A program made the translations under genes and the position numbers. Below the pieces are notes generated by a model that worked only from the letters and a program-made list of their open reading frames with translations, was not told the origin of the DNA and made no database searches. Of a stretch of 35,725 nt of DNA, positions 24,068-31,916 are shown piece after piece. How positions within the stretch are numbered: the first letter of the stretch is position 1; every line of letters begins with the position of its first letter. This DNA comes from Pseudomonadota bacterium (GTDB lineage: Bacteria > Pseudomonadota > Alphaproteobacteria > Rickettsiales > UBA3002): positions 1-35,725 of the forward strand of contig CAUJIC010000051.1 in the NCBI GenBank assembly GCA_963205305.1, given 5' to 3'.

Positions 24068-24394
24068 CTACTCAGCGTTTTCTTCCACTTTTGCTTTACG
24101 TGGTGCGCGGGTTTGTTTTTCACCCGCAGCGCGCGCTTTATCGAGCCGCGATGATTTTGCATCCCACACATAGGTGTTCACGATGGTTTTGGTGCCCGTG
24201 GTCACAATATCACCGTTAGGCAACTGCAACACATCGAAGCCCTCTTTCAAGGCATCATTGATGACCGACGAAGAGTGCCGTAGATATTCTGGATTCGCCA
24301 TCAAGTCGGCCAGCATGTTGTCATCATCTGCTGCACTCGCGCGCGCGTCCTTGGTGGCGCTTAAGGAATTAAAAAGCTTAGCTTTATATGTCAT
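24068..24394 (-). CDS. Small conserved-looking protein of unknown function, 108 aa
   Basis: I do not recognise this protein with certainty. The 108 residues include a helical N-terminus, a compact centre (NPEYLRHSSSVINDALKEGFDVLQLPNGDIVTTGTKTIVNTYVWD) that reads like a small alpha+beta domain, and a basic tail. There is no signal peptide. I have a loose memory of similar centres in rickettsial small proteins, which I could not confirm. AAGGG eight bases upstream supports the ATG at 24394. A hairpin at 24416-24442 lies in its leader. Confidence 0.7.
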   Translation of the reverse strand: MTYKAKLFNSLSATKDARASAADDDNMLADLMANPEYLRHSSSVINDALKEGFDVLQLPNGDIVTTGTKTIVNTYVWDAKSSRLDKARAAGEKQTRAPRKAKVEENAE

Positions 24395-24555
24395 TTACAT
24401 ACCCTTTTTGCCCACATTCGCCGCAACAGAGGCGGCGTGAATAGTGAATCTGTCCCTGTAACCGCGACTTGCAGAATGTGCTGCGTCGCCAGCTATTAAT
24501 TTTTATTAATGCATCTGTACCATATTGTAAGGTCAGCGCAATACCAAACCAACAA

Positions 24556-24573
24556 TTGTCATAGAACTGACAT
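24556..24573 (+). promoter_or_regulatory. Fourth Pho-box-like direct repeat
   Basis: TTGTCATAGAACTGACAT matches the Pho box consensus at 15 of 18 positions, with heptamers 11 bp apart. A possible weak -10 (TACTTA, 24583-24588) follows after 9 bp. The only plus-strand candidate downstream is the ORF at 24610. Confidence 0.45.
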
Positions 24574-24609
24574 AAACCTTTTTACTTAGCAAGCGACGAG
24601 GCGATTGCT

Positions 24610-24762
24610 GTGCATAAGCCTAGGCGTCTGAATTCAAGACAAAAAAAGAGGCCCGAATACTTGCGTATACGGGCCCAAGAAGGAGCTAGACGACTTGACT
24701 ATCGAAGGGCTCGGTACGCAGCATCGGCCACGACCGAGCCCAATAAGATTAAATACGGTTGA
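24610..24762 (+). CDS. Possible small basic protein, 50 aa
   Basis: A GTG at 24610 with GAGG eight bases upstream opens a 50-codon frame. The product would be very basic, beginning M-H-K-P-R-R-L-N-S-R-Q-K-K-R-P and rich in Arg. It follows the Pho-like box by 37 bp and runs through the flgE terminator, ending 14 bases inside the 3' end of flgE on the other strand. A frame of this length can occur by chance, so it is a candidate only. Confidence 0.25.
   Translation: MHKPRRLNSRQKKRPEYLRIRAQEGARRLDYRRARYAASATTEPNKIKYG
24641..24675 (-). terminator. Rho-independent terminator of flgE
   Basis: On the minus strand GGCCCG-T-ATAC, a GCAA tetraloop and GTAT-T-CGGGCC form a 10-bp stem with one T-T mismatch. 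A seven-T run (24641-24647) follows after two bases. It lies about 75 bp beyond the flgE stop. Confidence 0.85.
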
Positions 24763-27595
24763 GTGCATCAAGCAGTTCATCCGCCGTGGTAATTACTTTC
24801 GTGTTGGCCTGATAGGAACGTTGCGCCACGATAATATCGGTAAGCTGTTCCGCCAGATCCACGTTCGATTGCTCGAGCGCAGCGGATACAATCGTCCCCG
24901 TTCCATTCGTCCCAGCTTCACGCAAGTTCACCTCACCCGATGCACGGTTCTGGGTGAAGATACTACCCGAGCGCGCATCTAGCCCATTGGGGTTCGCAAA
25001 ACTTGCTAGTGGTAGCTTAAACAAACGCTGAGTCTGACCGTTCGAGTAGGTAGCGCTCACAATCCCTTGTGTATCCACCGCCACGCTCACCAGCTGACCG
25101 ACTGGCGCTCCATTTTGGTTCGCAAAGTTCACGTTATAGGCCGAATCGAACTGGCTCAGGCCATCCGATAGACCAATCGTGGTTGCGCCCACCGTGCCAA
25201 ATGGCTCACCTGCTGTACCCAAATTCAGAGTGATGTCGGAAGGAACGGCGCCATTCGTCCAGTTAATGCTAATCGGAGTGCTAAGGCTTGGGGTCACACT
25301 GCGCAATGTTCCATCACCGTTGAAGGTAATATTACCCGTCACCACCTGACCATCCACCAGTGGCGTGCTTACATCGGTTTCAGGAATCGCATGCACTTCG
25401 ACCGCCCAGTTGTTCTGAGCAATCTTGATGTAGCTGAAGCGCAAATCATGCCCGCTACCCAAGCTATCATATACCCGAACGTTACGGCTGAACTGTGCCG
25501 TAATATCGCCGGATGCGAGGTTATTGCCAATCGCACCCGTAGGGTCATATTTGGGCCCAAGCGAGCCCGTCGTTTGCGAGGTATACGCACCACCGTTGAG
25601 CGATGTCACCAACCCGAACTGAGCGATTACGCTACCTTGGTTCGATTCACTTGCAACCGAGACTACGTTCGTTGCCGCAGCCGCATAGTTACCACCTGCG
25701 AGCGTCACCGCAATCGGTGCAGGAATACGAATCGTGTAGTTACCCGCTGTCTTAGCCGTCACCAAGTATGGGCCACCATTAGGGAACCCGCCTGGTAAAC
25801 CACCCAAACCATTCGCAAGGCCAGATACATACACGCTATCGCCCACATTGAGTGTCGAGGGTTGGGCAGCATCCGTGATCACAACATCAATTGCAGCGCC
25901 AGCAGCATAGGTACCTGCAGGAATTGCAATCGGCGTACCTGCGGCTGGGATAGTGAAGTTAGCATCGGGTGCATCCGAGAACGTAATTGTATCCAGGGGA
26001 TCATCGACACGAATTTCAAGCGTGGAGCTCGCCAGTGGGCTATTAACCTTCGAGCTCAAGCCATCATCGGCGGTTACTAAATTCGCAAGCCCCTGCAACG
26101 TCGAGTAGCGGCGGCTACCGATACCAATGTTGCTTACGTCCAGTTCCTCAACCCAGTCAATGCCGCGCTGCGTTGCGGTGCCTACCGCATCAACGTTTGC
26201 AAAGGTTACGGCTTCTGATGCATCTTCTGCACCCACCACCAAACGACCACCCGTTACGCGTGCCGTCAACCCTGTCACTGCATCAATCGCCGTAGCAAGC
26301 GAGTTGAGGTTGTTAAACTCACCGCTGAGCGTGTTAGGCGCTGTTGCTGAATACGTGAACGTTTTGGTTCCTGTCGTTATCGTACTAATGGTGAAGCTAA
26401 GCGACGCTGTAGTAAAACCAGTTGTACCCACCTGACCAAGGAATGTCTGTGTGGTGGTCGATGCGTCCAGAATGTTACCATTGAACTGACGCACGTTCGC
26501 CGCAGGGCCAACACCAGGGCCTACGTTGGCAGGCACCGCAAGACCATGTGGGCTTGATACGGTGATCTGCACGGTATTCGCATCAATCCGTGTGATCACG
26601 TGCTGGGCGTTTAATTCCGCTGCTGGCGTACCACCAATCGCGCCAGGGAAACCCGTTAATGTTAGGCGGTCACCACTGATCAATCCATGGCTTGGAATGG
26701 TGAGGGTAAACGAAGAACCTGCAGCCGTGACAACACTTGCAGCTGTGCTGAGCGGTATAGTAGCGGTGTTGTTCGCCCCTGTATCACCATAATTATTTGT
26801 ACCGCCAACAACGGTTGCACTACGACCAATAGTGAAGCCACCATATTCATAACTATATTGTAGGCCATTACCCGTCGATACAACGAACTCATCTCCGCGA
26901 CGTGTGGAGTTTGCCGTGGCAAGCCCATACTCCGAGCCAACATAAATATCATCGGCAGCTAGTCCAAGGTTCGCTGTATTATTGGCATCAGCCCCTAATG
27001 TACCAGCTTCCCCAGGGAAGATCACTTCGCTAGCTTTTAAGTTTGCACCCAGTGCAATGGTCGATGTGCCTTGCGCCACACCCGAGGCCGATTCCACGTT
27101 CACAGGTTCAAGTGAGTCAAAGTTGGTGAATGAGGTCGTGTTCAGGTTACCGACTTCGCCTGGCAAACGGCCATCACGATCCAGCGGCCAGCCCTGCAAG
27201 AAGAAGCCTTGTGCGTTAACATAGTTGCCAAGCGCATCTGGCGAGAAACCACCAGCGCGGGTATAAAGTGGGGTGGCCGCTGTACCGCCTACGCTACCAT
27301 CGGGTACCGCACGCACGACGAAAAAGCCGCCACCCGAAATGGCCAAGTCGGTAGGTGATTCACTTGATGCAAGCAACCCTTGTTTCGATACATCGAGCCG
27401 CGAGCCCGCACGCACACCACCGGTCTGATAGGTACCAGAGTTGCTGGAGTTAACGACCAATGAGGAAAAAGTTGCCGTTGCCTGTTTATAACCAATCGTG
27501 TTCACGTTGGCGATGTTATCGGAGATAATCCCGATCTTGCTCGACTGCGCTTTCAAGCCAGAAACCCCGCCGAATAATGCACCGTATAAACTCAT
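24749..27595 (-). CDS. flgE: Flagellar hook protein FlgE, unusually long
   Basis: FlgE polymerises into the flagellar hook. The N-terminus LYGALFGGVSGLKAQSSKIGIISDNIANVNTIGYKQ and the C-terminus LREAG...AALEQSNVDLAEQLTDIIVAQRSYQANTKVITTADELLDAL are the conserved D0 coiled-coil ends. At 948 residues it is more than twice the Salmonella length (about 400). The extra length lies in the surface-exposed middle. Residues about 290-360 (FTLTIPSHGLISGDRLTLTGF...ELNAQHVITRIDANTVQITV) and about 545-650 (IAIPAGTY...LNVGDSVYVSGL...YTIRIPAPIAVTL) resemble the HGL-x-x-GD beta modules of phage tail proteins. AGGAG is well placed before the ATG, and a sigma-54 promoter lies at 27668-27683 inside the end of flgD. 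Confidence 0.95.
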   Translation of the reverse strand: MSLYGALFGGVSGLKAQSSKIGIISDNIANVNTIGYKQATATFSSLVVNSSNSGTYQTGGVRAGSRLDVSKQGLLASSESPTDLAISGGGFFVVRAVPDGSVGGTAATPLYTRAGGFSPDALGNYVNAQGFFLQGWPLDRDGRLPGEVGNLNTTSFTNFDSLEPVNVESASGVAQGTSTIALGANLKASEVIFPGEAGTLGADANNTANLGLAADDIYVGSEYGLATANSTRRGDEFVVSTGNGLQYSYEYGGFTIGRSATVVGGTNNYGDTGANNTATIPLSTAASVVTAAGSSFTLTIPSHGLISGDRLTLTGFPGAIGGTPAAELNAQHVITRIDANTVQITVSSPHGLAVPANVGPGVGPAANVRQFNGNILDASTTTQTFLGQVGTTGFTTASLSFTISTITTGTKTFTYSATAPNTLSGEFNNLNSLATAIDAVTGLTARVTGGRLVVGAEDASEAVTFANVDAVGTATQRGIDWVEELDVSNIGIGSRRYSTLQGLANLVTADDGLSSKVNSPLASSTLEIRVDDPLDTITFSDAPDANFTIPAAGTPIAIPAGTYAAGAAIDVVITDAAQPSTLNVGDSVYVSGLANGLGGLPGGFPNGGPYLVTAKTAGNYTIRIPAPIAVTLAGGNYAAAATNVVSVASESNQGSVIAQFGLVTSLNGGAYTSQTTGSLGPKYDPTGAIGNNLASGDITAQFSRNVRVYDSLGSGHDLRFSYIKIAQNNWAVEVHAIPETDVSTPLVDGQVVTGNITFNGDGTLRSVTPSLSTPISINWTNGAVPSDITLNLGTAGEPFGTVGATTIGLSDGLSQFDSAYNVNFANQNGAPVGQLVSVAVDTQGIVSATYSNGQTQRLFKLPLASFANPNGLDARSGSIFTQNRASGEVNLREAGTNGTGTIVSAALEQSNVDLAEQLTDIIVAQRSYQANTKVITTADELLDALNRI

Positions 27596-27667
27596 AACTT
27601 TCTCCTATGATTTTAAGTCGTTTTTCCCGTGGTTGCGGGAGATATTTGTTTTATTGTGTTCTTCTAT

Positions 27668-27683
27668 GCGAATTCTGTGCCAA
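27668..27683 (-). promoter_or_regulatory. Sigma-54 promoter of flgE
   Basis: TTGGCACAGAATTCGC on the minus strand has GG at 27681-27680 and GC at 27669-27668 with 10 bases between, the -24/-12 layout. The -24 element is perfect (TTGGCAC); the -12 reads TCGC for TTGC. The predicted start is near 27656, giving a 60-base leader. Confidence 0.65.
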
Positions 27684-27687
27684 CTTC

Positions 27688-28407
27688 TTAGCCTGCCGAG
27701 GAAAGGTCGATGCGCGATGGAGTGCGCACCGCCAAAACATCATCAAACTTCACTTTGTTGCGCCCAACCGCCAGCAAGGTGTCACCTTTAGCATCCGATT
27801 CCACACCGCCTACAATCGCCACCGCGCGTGTCTCGGCTAAGATAGGTTTCTGCGAGGAATCCGTGGCTTCCACCGCAATGGTATAGGTGCCATCGGGTTC
27901 CTGATTACCCGTGATACTGTTCACGCCATCCCACACGGCAATATTGCGGCCTTCGCGGCTGTCGCCCCTACCAGTAAATACTGTCTGACCATCCGAATTC
28001 TTGATGGTAATGGTCACATTGGCCGCCGCCTTGGGCAGAATATAACTAAACGCACCTTGCCCGCCCGCAACCTCACCCGTATTGCCCTTAGTCTCAATTT
28101 CCTTGCCAATATAACCCACCGCGGTGGTGATGCCTGATTGCTTGTTCGCCGCCAGTAACTTTTCAAGGTTGGAGTTCGTGACTACCTGCTGTTGCACGCT
28201 CGAATATTGTGCGATTTGTTGAGTGAACTGGTTGGTATCCAGTGGCGATGTAGGATCTTGGTTCTGCAGTTGTGTCGTCAGCATCTTCAAGAAAAAGTTG
28301 ATATCGCTCGATAGCTGATTCTGCGCAGCGGCCGCCGTGGTTTTAGAATTGCCCGTTGCGGTTGGGCTCGTCGTGGCGGGGTTCGAGAAAAGGTCAGTGT
28401 CGGCCAT
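27688..28407 (-). CDS. flgD: Flagellar hook assembly protein FlgD
   Basis: FlgD is the hook-cap scaffold that guides FlgE subunits and is lost when the hook is complete. The 239-residue protein has the conserved N-terminal segment FFLKMLTTQLQNQDPTSPLDTNQFTQQIAQYSSVQQQV. The C-terminal Tudor/Ig-like part follows (ANVTITIKNSDGQTVFTGRGDSREGRNIAVWDGVNSITGNQEPDGTYTIAV). AAGGAG overlaps the fliK stop codon and lies just before its ATG. The 10-bp gap shows co-transcription with fliK. The flgE promoter lies over and just beyond its end. Confidence 0.95.
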   Translation of the reverse strand: MADTDLFSNPATTSPTATGNSKTTAAAAQNQLSSDINFFLKMLTTQLQNQDPTSPLDTNQFTQQIAQYSSVQQQVVTNSNLEKLLAANKQSGITTAVGYIGKEIETKGNTGEVAGGQGAFSYILPKAAANVTITIKNSDGQTVFTGRGDSREGRNIAVWDGVNSITGNQEPDGTYTIAVEATDSSQKPILAETRAVAIVGGVESDAKGDTLLAVGRNKVKFDDVLAVRTPSRIDLSSAG

Positions 28408-28417
28408 GGGTCACTCC

Positions 28418-29947
28418 TTAGGCGCTAATATCCACACCCTCACGAATATTGAGGATGTAGTTTTTGGTGAAATTCATGACAGGCGTAATCGCTACATTGA
28501 CCGCGTTATCGTCGCTATCTTCGGGTTGTCCTTGCTGGCTGCGATTGCCGCCAAGGTCTGAATGCAGTTGCGGTTGCGGCTGCTGTCGCAAGTTGAATTG
28601 CATGCGTCCCGTATCGGATTTAATCCCCGACTCTTGCAATGAACGCTCAAGGAAACGTGCGTCGCGGCTTAGGCCATCGAACGTATCGGGCTTATCAACA
28701 ATGAACGAAATCTGCGTCAGGCCATCGTGATTGGTTTTCATGTTTACTTCCACACGGCCAAGCCCTACGGGGTCAAGCTGGATAGTGATATGCTCCAACC
28801 CATCTTTCGCCGCTTGGTGGACGGCAATTTTTACCTGTTCTGCCACGGGGGCGTGGTTCAGAAACCCATGCGTTGGCACGGCCTGCACTGGCTGGGCCGC
28901 ATTCGCTGTTTGGGTGGGGCTAAAACCATTGCTATGCGATGGGTTCAGCAAATTTGAAAATGAGGATAGGCTTTTATCGCTAATTACCACGCCCGCTTCA
29001 TTCGACGCTGCACTCTCTTTCGATAATGCACCGCTCGAAGCTAAGAGCGACGGCGTTAACGCTTGTGTCGAGAGAGTTTGGGCTTGGCCCTCACCCATCA
29101 ACTTTGGTAATTCAATCGCAGGCAACGCCGCAGTGCCCTGAAGTTTTAGGGGGGCTATTACCGCATCTAAGTCCTGAATCGTTTGGTTGGCCGAATCATT
29201 CCCCACATTCGCATGCGTTTGCGATGCGATAATGTTGGTAGCCGCGAGTGGTGTTATTACGGTAATGCTATCACCTGTCAGTTGCTCTTTTTTCGTTTTT
29301 TCGAGCGTTGTTGCTGCCGCTGCCTCAGCCTCTCCATCAGTGGTACGAAAAATAGCCGCCGGTATCGCTTGCATGTTCGCAGCAAGGGATGTCGGCGCCT
29401 CCTCTGTTTTCGTTGACCCAACAGATTTTTTAGTTGAAAGCATGGCAAAAAGTGCCGTGATCGATAGTTTGCTATCTTTGGCTATGTGCGTCGCAATCGC
29501 GGCTTGAACAATCGCGCCCAATGTCTTCGGTGCTTCGCCACGTGTTATACCTTGTAGCTGCTCTTTGATGCTACCAAGCACAGCTTGCTGGGCATTATCT
29601 GCCTTACCACGCAATAATTGTTCTACACGTGCCAGCAATAGCTCTGCCTTTTCTGGCGTCAGTAATTCATCTTTCTTCTCAAACAGATTGTCTAGGCCAT
29701 GCGTAACATCGTCACTCACCTCCTGCGCTACAACTGAACCGACAGAAGCTGTCTTTAGCACCCCACCGCCATTTGCAAATTGCGGAGCATCACCTTCAGT
29801 CTGCGCACCAGAATCACTTAATAATTGAGCGAACTGCTGGCCAGAGGATGCGTCTTCCTCGCCGCTTGCGGCGGCATTAGCGGCGCCCGTACTTGGCGGC
29901 GCGGACGGGGCAGTCGCGATAAGTAACTGAATAGCGGATGATGACAT
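28418..29947 (-). CDS. fliK: Flagellar hook-length control protein FliK
   Basis: FliK is the secreted ruler that measures the hook and switches export specificity from hook to filament subunits. The 509 residues have a long low-similarity Ala/Ser/Thr-rich N-terminal part, as usual for the ruler. The C-terminal Flg_hook domain is recognisable: VKIAVHQAAKDGLEHITIQLDPVGLGRVEVNMKTNHDGLTQISFIVDKPDTFDGLSRDARFLERSLQESGI. Given the long FlgE, ruler and hook subunit have both departed from the enterobacterial sizes, but hook length does not depend on subunit mass alone. GAGGAAGCCC supports the ATG at 29947. Confidence 0.92.
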   Translation of the reverse strand: MSSSAIQLLIATAPSAPPSTGAANAAASGEEDASSGQQFAQLLSDSGAQTEGDAPQFANGGGVLKTASVGSVVAQEVSDDVTHGLDNLFEKKDELLTPEKAELLLARVEQLLRGKADNAQQAVLGSIKEQLQGITRGEAPKTLGAIVQAAIATHIAKDSKLSITALFAMLSTKKSVGSTKTEEAPTSLAANMQAIPAAIFRTTDGEAEAAAATTLEKTKKEQLTGDSITVITPLAATNIIASQTHANVGNDSANQTIQDLDAVIAPLKLQGTAALPAIELPKLMGEGQAQTLSTQALTPSLLASSGALSKESAASNEAGVVISDKSLSSFSNLLNPSHSNGFSPTQTANAAQPVQAVPTHGFLNHAPVAEQVKIAVHQAAKDGLEHITIQLDPVGLGRVEVNMKTNHDGLTQISFIVDKPDTFDGLSRDARFLERSLQESGIKSDTGRMQFNLRQQPQPQLHSDLGGNRSQQGQPEDSDDNAVNVAITPVMNFTKNYILNIREGVDISA

Positions 29948-29989
29948 GGGCTTCCTCGCGTTCGTCAGAATAATTCTAGTTCAAGTTAA

Positions 29990-30005
29990 GCAAGCCTTGT
30001 GCCAA
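29990..30005 (-). promoter_or_regulatory. Sigma-54 promoter of fliK-flgD
   Basis: TTGGCACAAGGCTTGC on the minus strand has GG at 30003-30002 and GC at 29991-29990 with 10 bases between. It is an essentially perfect -24/-12 promoter (TGGCAC-N5-TTGC). The predicted start is near 29978, 30 bases before the fliK ATG. Confidence 0.8.
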
Positions 30006-30038
30006 CTGCGTAACCTGCAAAACCAATCCTTGAAAGGA

Positions 30039-30069
30039 GAGCGCAGAACCCAACAAGGGTCCTGCGCTC
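30039..30069 (-). terminator. Hairpin after flagellin B
   Basis: Immediately after the flagellin stop, the minus strand forms a 13-bp stem around a 5-base loop (GAGCGCAGGACCC / GGGTTCTGCGCTC). The one irregular pair is a G-U wobble only in the minus-strand RNA. There is no long T-run, so it may act as an mRNA 3' end or partial terminator. Confidence 0.6.
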
Positions 30070-30089
30070 AATACAATACGTCGATTTCA

Positions 30090-31808
30090 CTACTGAAGCA
30101 GTTTGAGCAGGTTCTGCGGCAGCTGATTGGCCTGAGCCAATACCGAAATACCTGCTTGCAACTGAACTTGTGCGCTTGCGTACGCGGTCGATTCCGAGGA
30201 GACATCCGTATCGAGGAACGTACCACGTGCTGCATCCTGATTCTCAATCGAGGACTGAATAGCGTTGCTGGCAAAATCGAAACGTGACTGCAGCGCACCC
30301 ACATCCGCCCTAAGCGAGACCACTTTTGTCAATGCGCCATCGAGGATCGATGATGCCACTTGGGCATTGTTCGCCGTATTTACATCCAGCGAGTTGCCAT
30401 TATAAATGGCATTGGTCGTCGCAGTGCCAAACTGGATGCGAATCGACTCGGTGGTGGTGGTTCCCAGAGCAAAGTTCAAGCCCCCGCCCGCCCGCGAGAA
30501 ACCTTGGTTGAGCGCGCTAATGAATGCTGCGCGATCCGTCAAGCTGGTACGGATATTAGTGATATTACTCGCAATACCTGTGACATCAATCTGTAGTGAC
30601 TGCACCTTACCCGAATCCACAAAGGCAATTGAGCCAGCGGCGATACTGTCGAAAACACCTGTTGCCGTGAAGGTTTGGCCATTGATCTGCACCGATAACG
30701 TGTTGCTGTTTGCCGCATTAGTCGAGCCAACAAATTCGAAGTTGCTGATATCCACTGGGCCATTTGCGGTTAGACGCAACGAGGCATTACCCGTCGCGGC
30801 AATACCAACGGCACCATCGAGTCGCGTTCCCTCGAAGTTGACCCCCTGCACCGTGCTGGCACGGGCGATAATCGTCGTCGAGAAAATGTTGTCGATGCTG
30901 TTGCGTGCCAGTTCGGTCGAGCCGGCATCGGTAAATACTGCCGCCCCCAGTGCCAACTGAATACGCGTGTTACCGTTCGTAAGAATGGCGGACGCGGTAG
31001 TCGCGTTCGAGATAACATTGCCCGAATACTGCACGCCGTTCAGCGTAGCCGTCAGCGTAGCGCTTCCCACGCCTGCAGCACCGTAGTTCACATTGCTGAA
31101 CTCAAAATTCGAGAATTGTCCATAAATCGAAGCGTCCACGGCATCATAGGCACCGTTCGCAAGGACTGCGCCCGATGCATCTACAAGTTGAAGCGTACCT
31201 GCGTTGGCAAGCGCATACGCACGCGAAGCGCCAGGCGCTGCTGCATCCGAGGTACCAAATGCCTGAATAGGTGTCGTTGACGCTGCGGCTACGCCACTGT
31301 TTGCCGCTTGTAACGATGGACTGACGAGCGCTGCGGTTGCAGCAAGTGCGTTGGTCGTCACTTGGCGCGTCTTATTACCAAGACCACCCGCAAGCAGATT
31401 CACACCGTTAAAGTTTGTTCCCATCGCAAGGCGATCCACTTCCGCCGCCAGCGCAGTGAATTCCTGATTGAGCAAGGAACGGTTGGCATCGGTCAACTGA
31501 CCTGAAGATGCCTGAACCGCAATTGCCTTCTGGCGTTGCAGAATATCGATGATCTGACCAAGCGCACCATCTGCCACTTGTAGAAGGCTGCTTCCTTGCG
31601 CCGCATTTTGCAGTGCCGTCCGCAGGGTTGTCACTTGCGTACGCAGCGCCGTACCCACGGCAAGGCCTGCCACATCATCTGATGCTTGGTTGATTCGACT
31701 GCCGCTCGATAGTCGGCTGATGGATGCAGCGGCTTTATCGGATGCGTTACCGATATTGCCTTGCGCGCTATACGCAGCGATGTTTGCTACAATGGATTGA
31801 ATAGCCAC
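30090..31808 (-). CDS. Flagellin B (complete)
   Basis: This filament subunit is exported through the flagellar type III apparatus. The 572-residue protein has the conserved N-terminal D0/D1 (SISRLSSGSRINQASDDVAGLAVGTALRTQVTTL...LLQVADGALGQIIDILQRQKAIAVQA). The C-terminal D1/D0 is also conserved (VGALQSRFDFASNAIQSSIENQDAARGTFLDTDVSSESTAYASAQVQLQAGISVLAQANQLPQNLLKLL). The start codon is GTG at 31808 with AGGAG six bases upstream. It is a clear paralogue of the partial flagellin at the right edge. It has its own sigma-54 promoter and a downstream hairpin, so it is probably a monocistronic abundant transcript. The central domain is Ala/Asn/Thr-rich and variable. Confidence 0.96.
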   Translation of the reverse strand: MAIQSIVANIAAYSAQGNIGNASDKAAASISRLSSGSRINQASDDVAGLAVGTALRTQVTTLRTALQNAAQGSSLLQVADGALGQIIDILQRQKAIAVQASSGQLTDANRSLLNQEFTALAAEVDRLAMGTNFNGVNLLAGGLGNKTRQVTTNALAATAALVSPSLQAANSGVAAASTTPIQAFGTSDAAAPGASRAYALANAGTLQLVDASGAVLANGAYDAVDASIYGQFSNFEFSNVNYGAAGVGSATLTATLNGVQYSGNVISNATTASAILTNGNTRIQLALGAAVFTDAGSTELARNSIDNIFSTTIIARASTVQGVNFEGTRLDGAVGIAATGNASLRLTANGPVDISNFEFVGSTNAANSNTLSVQINGQTFTATGVFDSIAAGSIAFVDSGKVQSLQIDVTGIASNITNIRTSLTDRAAFISALNQGFSRAGGGLNFALGTTTTESIRIQFGTATTNAIYNGNSLDVNTANNAQVASSILDGALTKVVSLRADVGALQSRFDFASNAIQSSIENQDAARGTFLDTDVSSESTAYASAQVQLQAGISVLAQANQLPQNLLKLLQ

Positions 31809-31854
31809 GGGCTTCTCCTACTCGTATCGTTGAACTTACTGAGTGAGTAGGAAA

Positions 31855-31870
31855 GCAAGGGACATGCCAA
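31855..31870 (-). promoter_or_regulatory. Sigma-54 promoter of flagellin B
   Basis: TTGGCATGTCCCTTGC on the minus strand has GG at 31868-31867 and GC at 31856-31855 with 10 bases between. The predicted start is near 31843, giving a 35-base leader. The -24 half is part of a perfect 14-bp palindrome (TGCCAATATTGGCA, 31865-31878). Confidence 0.78.
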
Positions 31871-31916
31871 TATTGGCAACCATCAGAAAAAAAAAGAATA
31901 AAGAGATTAAGCGAAC

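Larger units (their letters stand above)
24395..24748. other. 354-bp intergenic region: leader hairpin, Pho-like box, flgE terminator
   Basis: From left to right it holds several elements. A hairpin at 24416-24442 (ATTC-GCCGC, 7-base loop, GCGGC-GT-GAAT) lies upstream of the minus-strand gene at 24394. An A+T-rich ATTAAT-TTTT-ATTAAT follows near 24500, then a Pho-box-like repeat at 24556-24573. A 50-codon ORF starts at 24610, and the flgE terminator lies at 24641-24675. Confidence 0.6.

Noticed and set aside
31816..31852. Inverted repeat TCCTACTC/GAGTAGGA that would sequester the AGGAG of flagellin B
   Set aside because: The predicted sigma-54 transcript starts near 31843, so one arm lies between the -12 element and the start and is not in the RNA. 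It would matter only for read-through from fliS.
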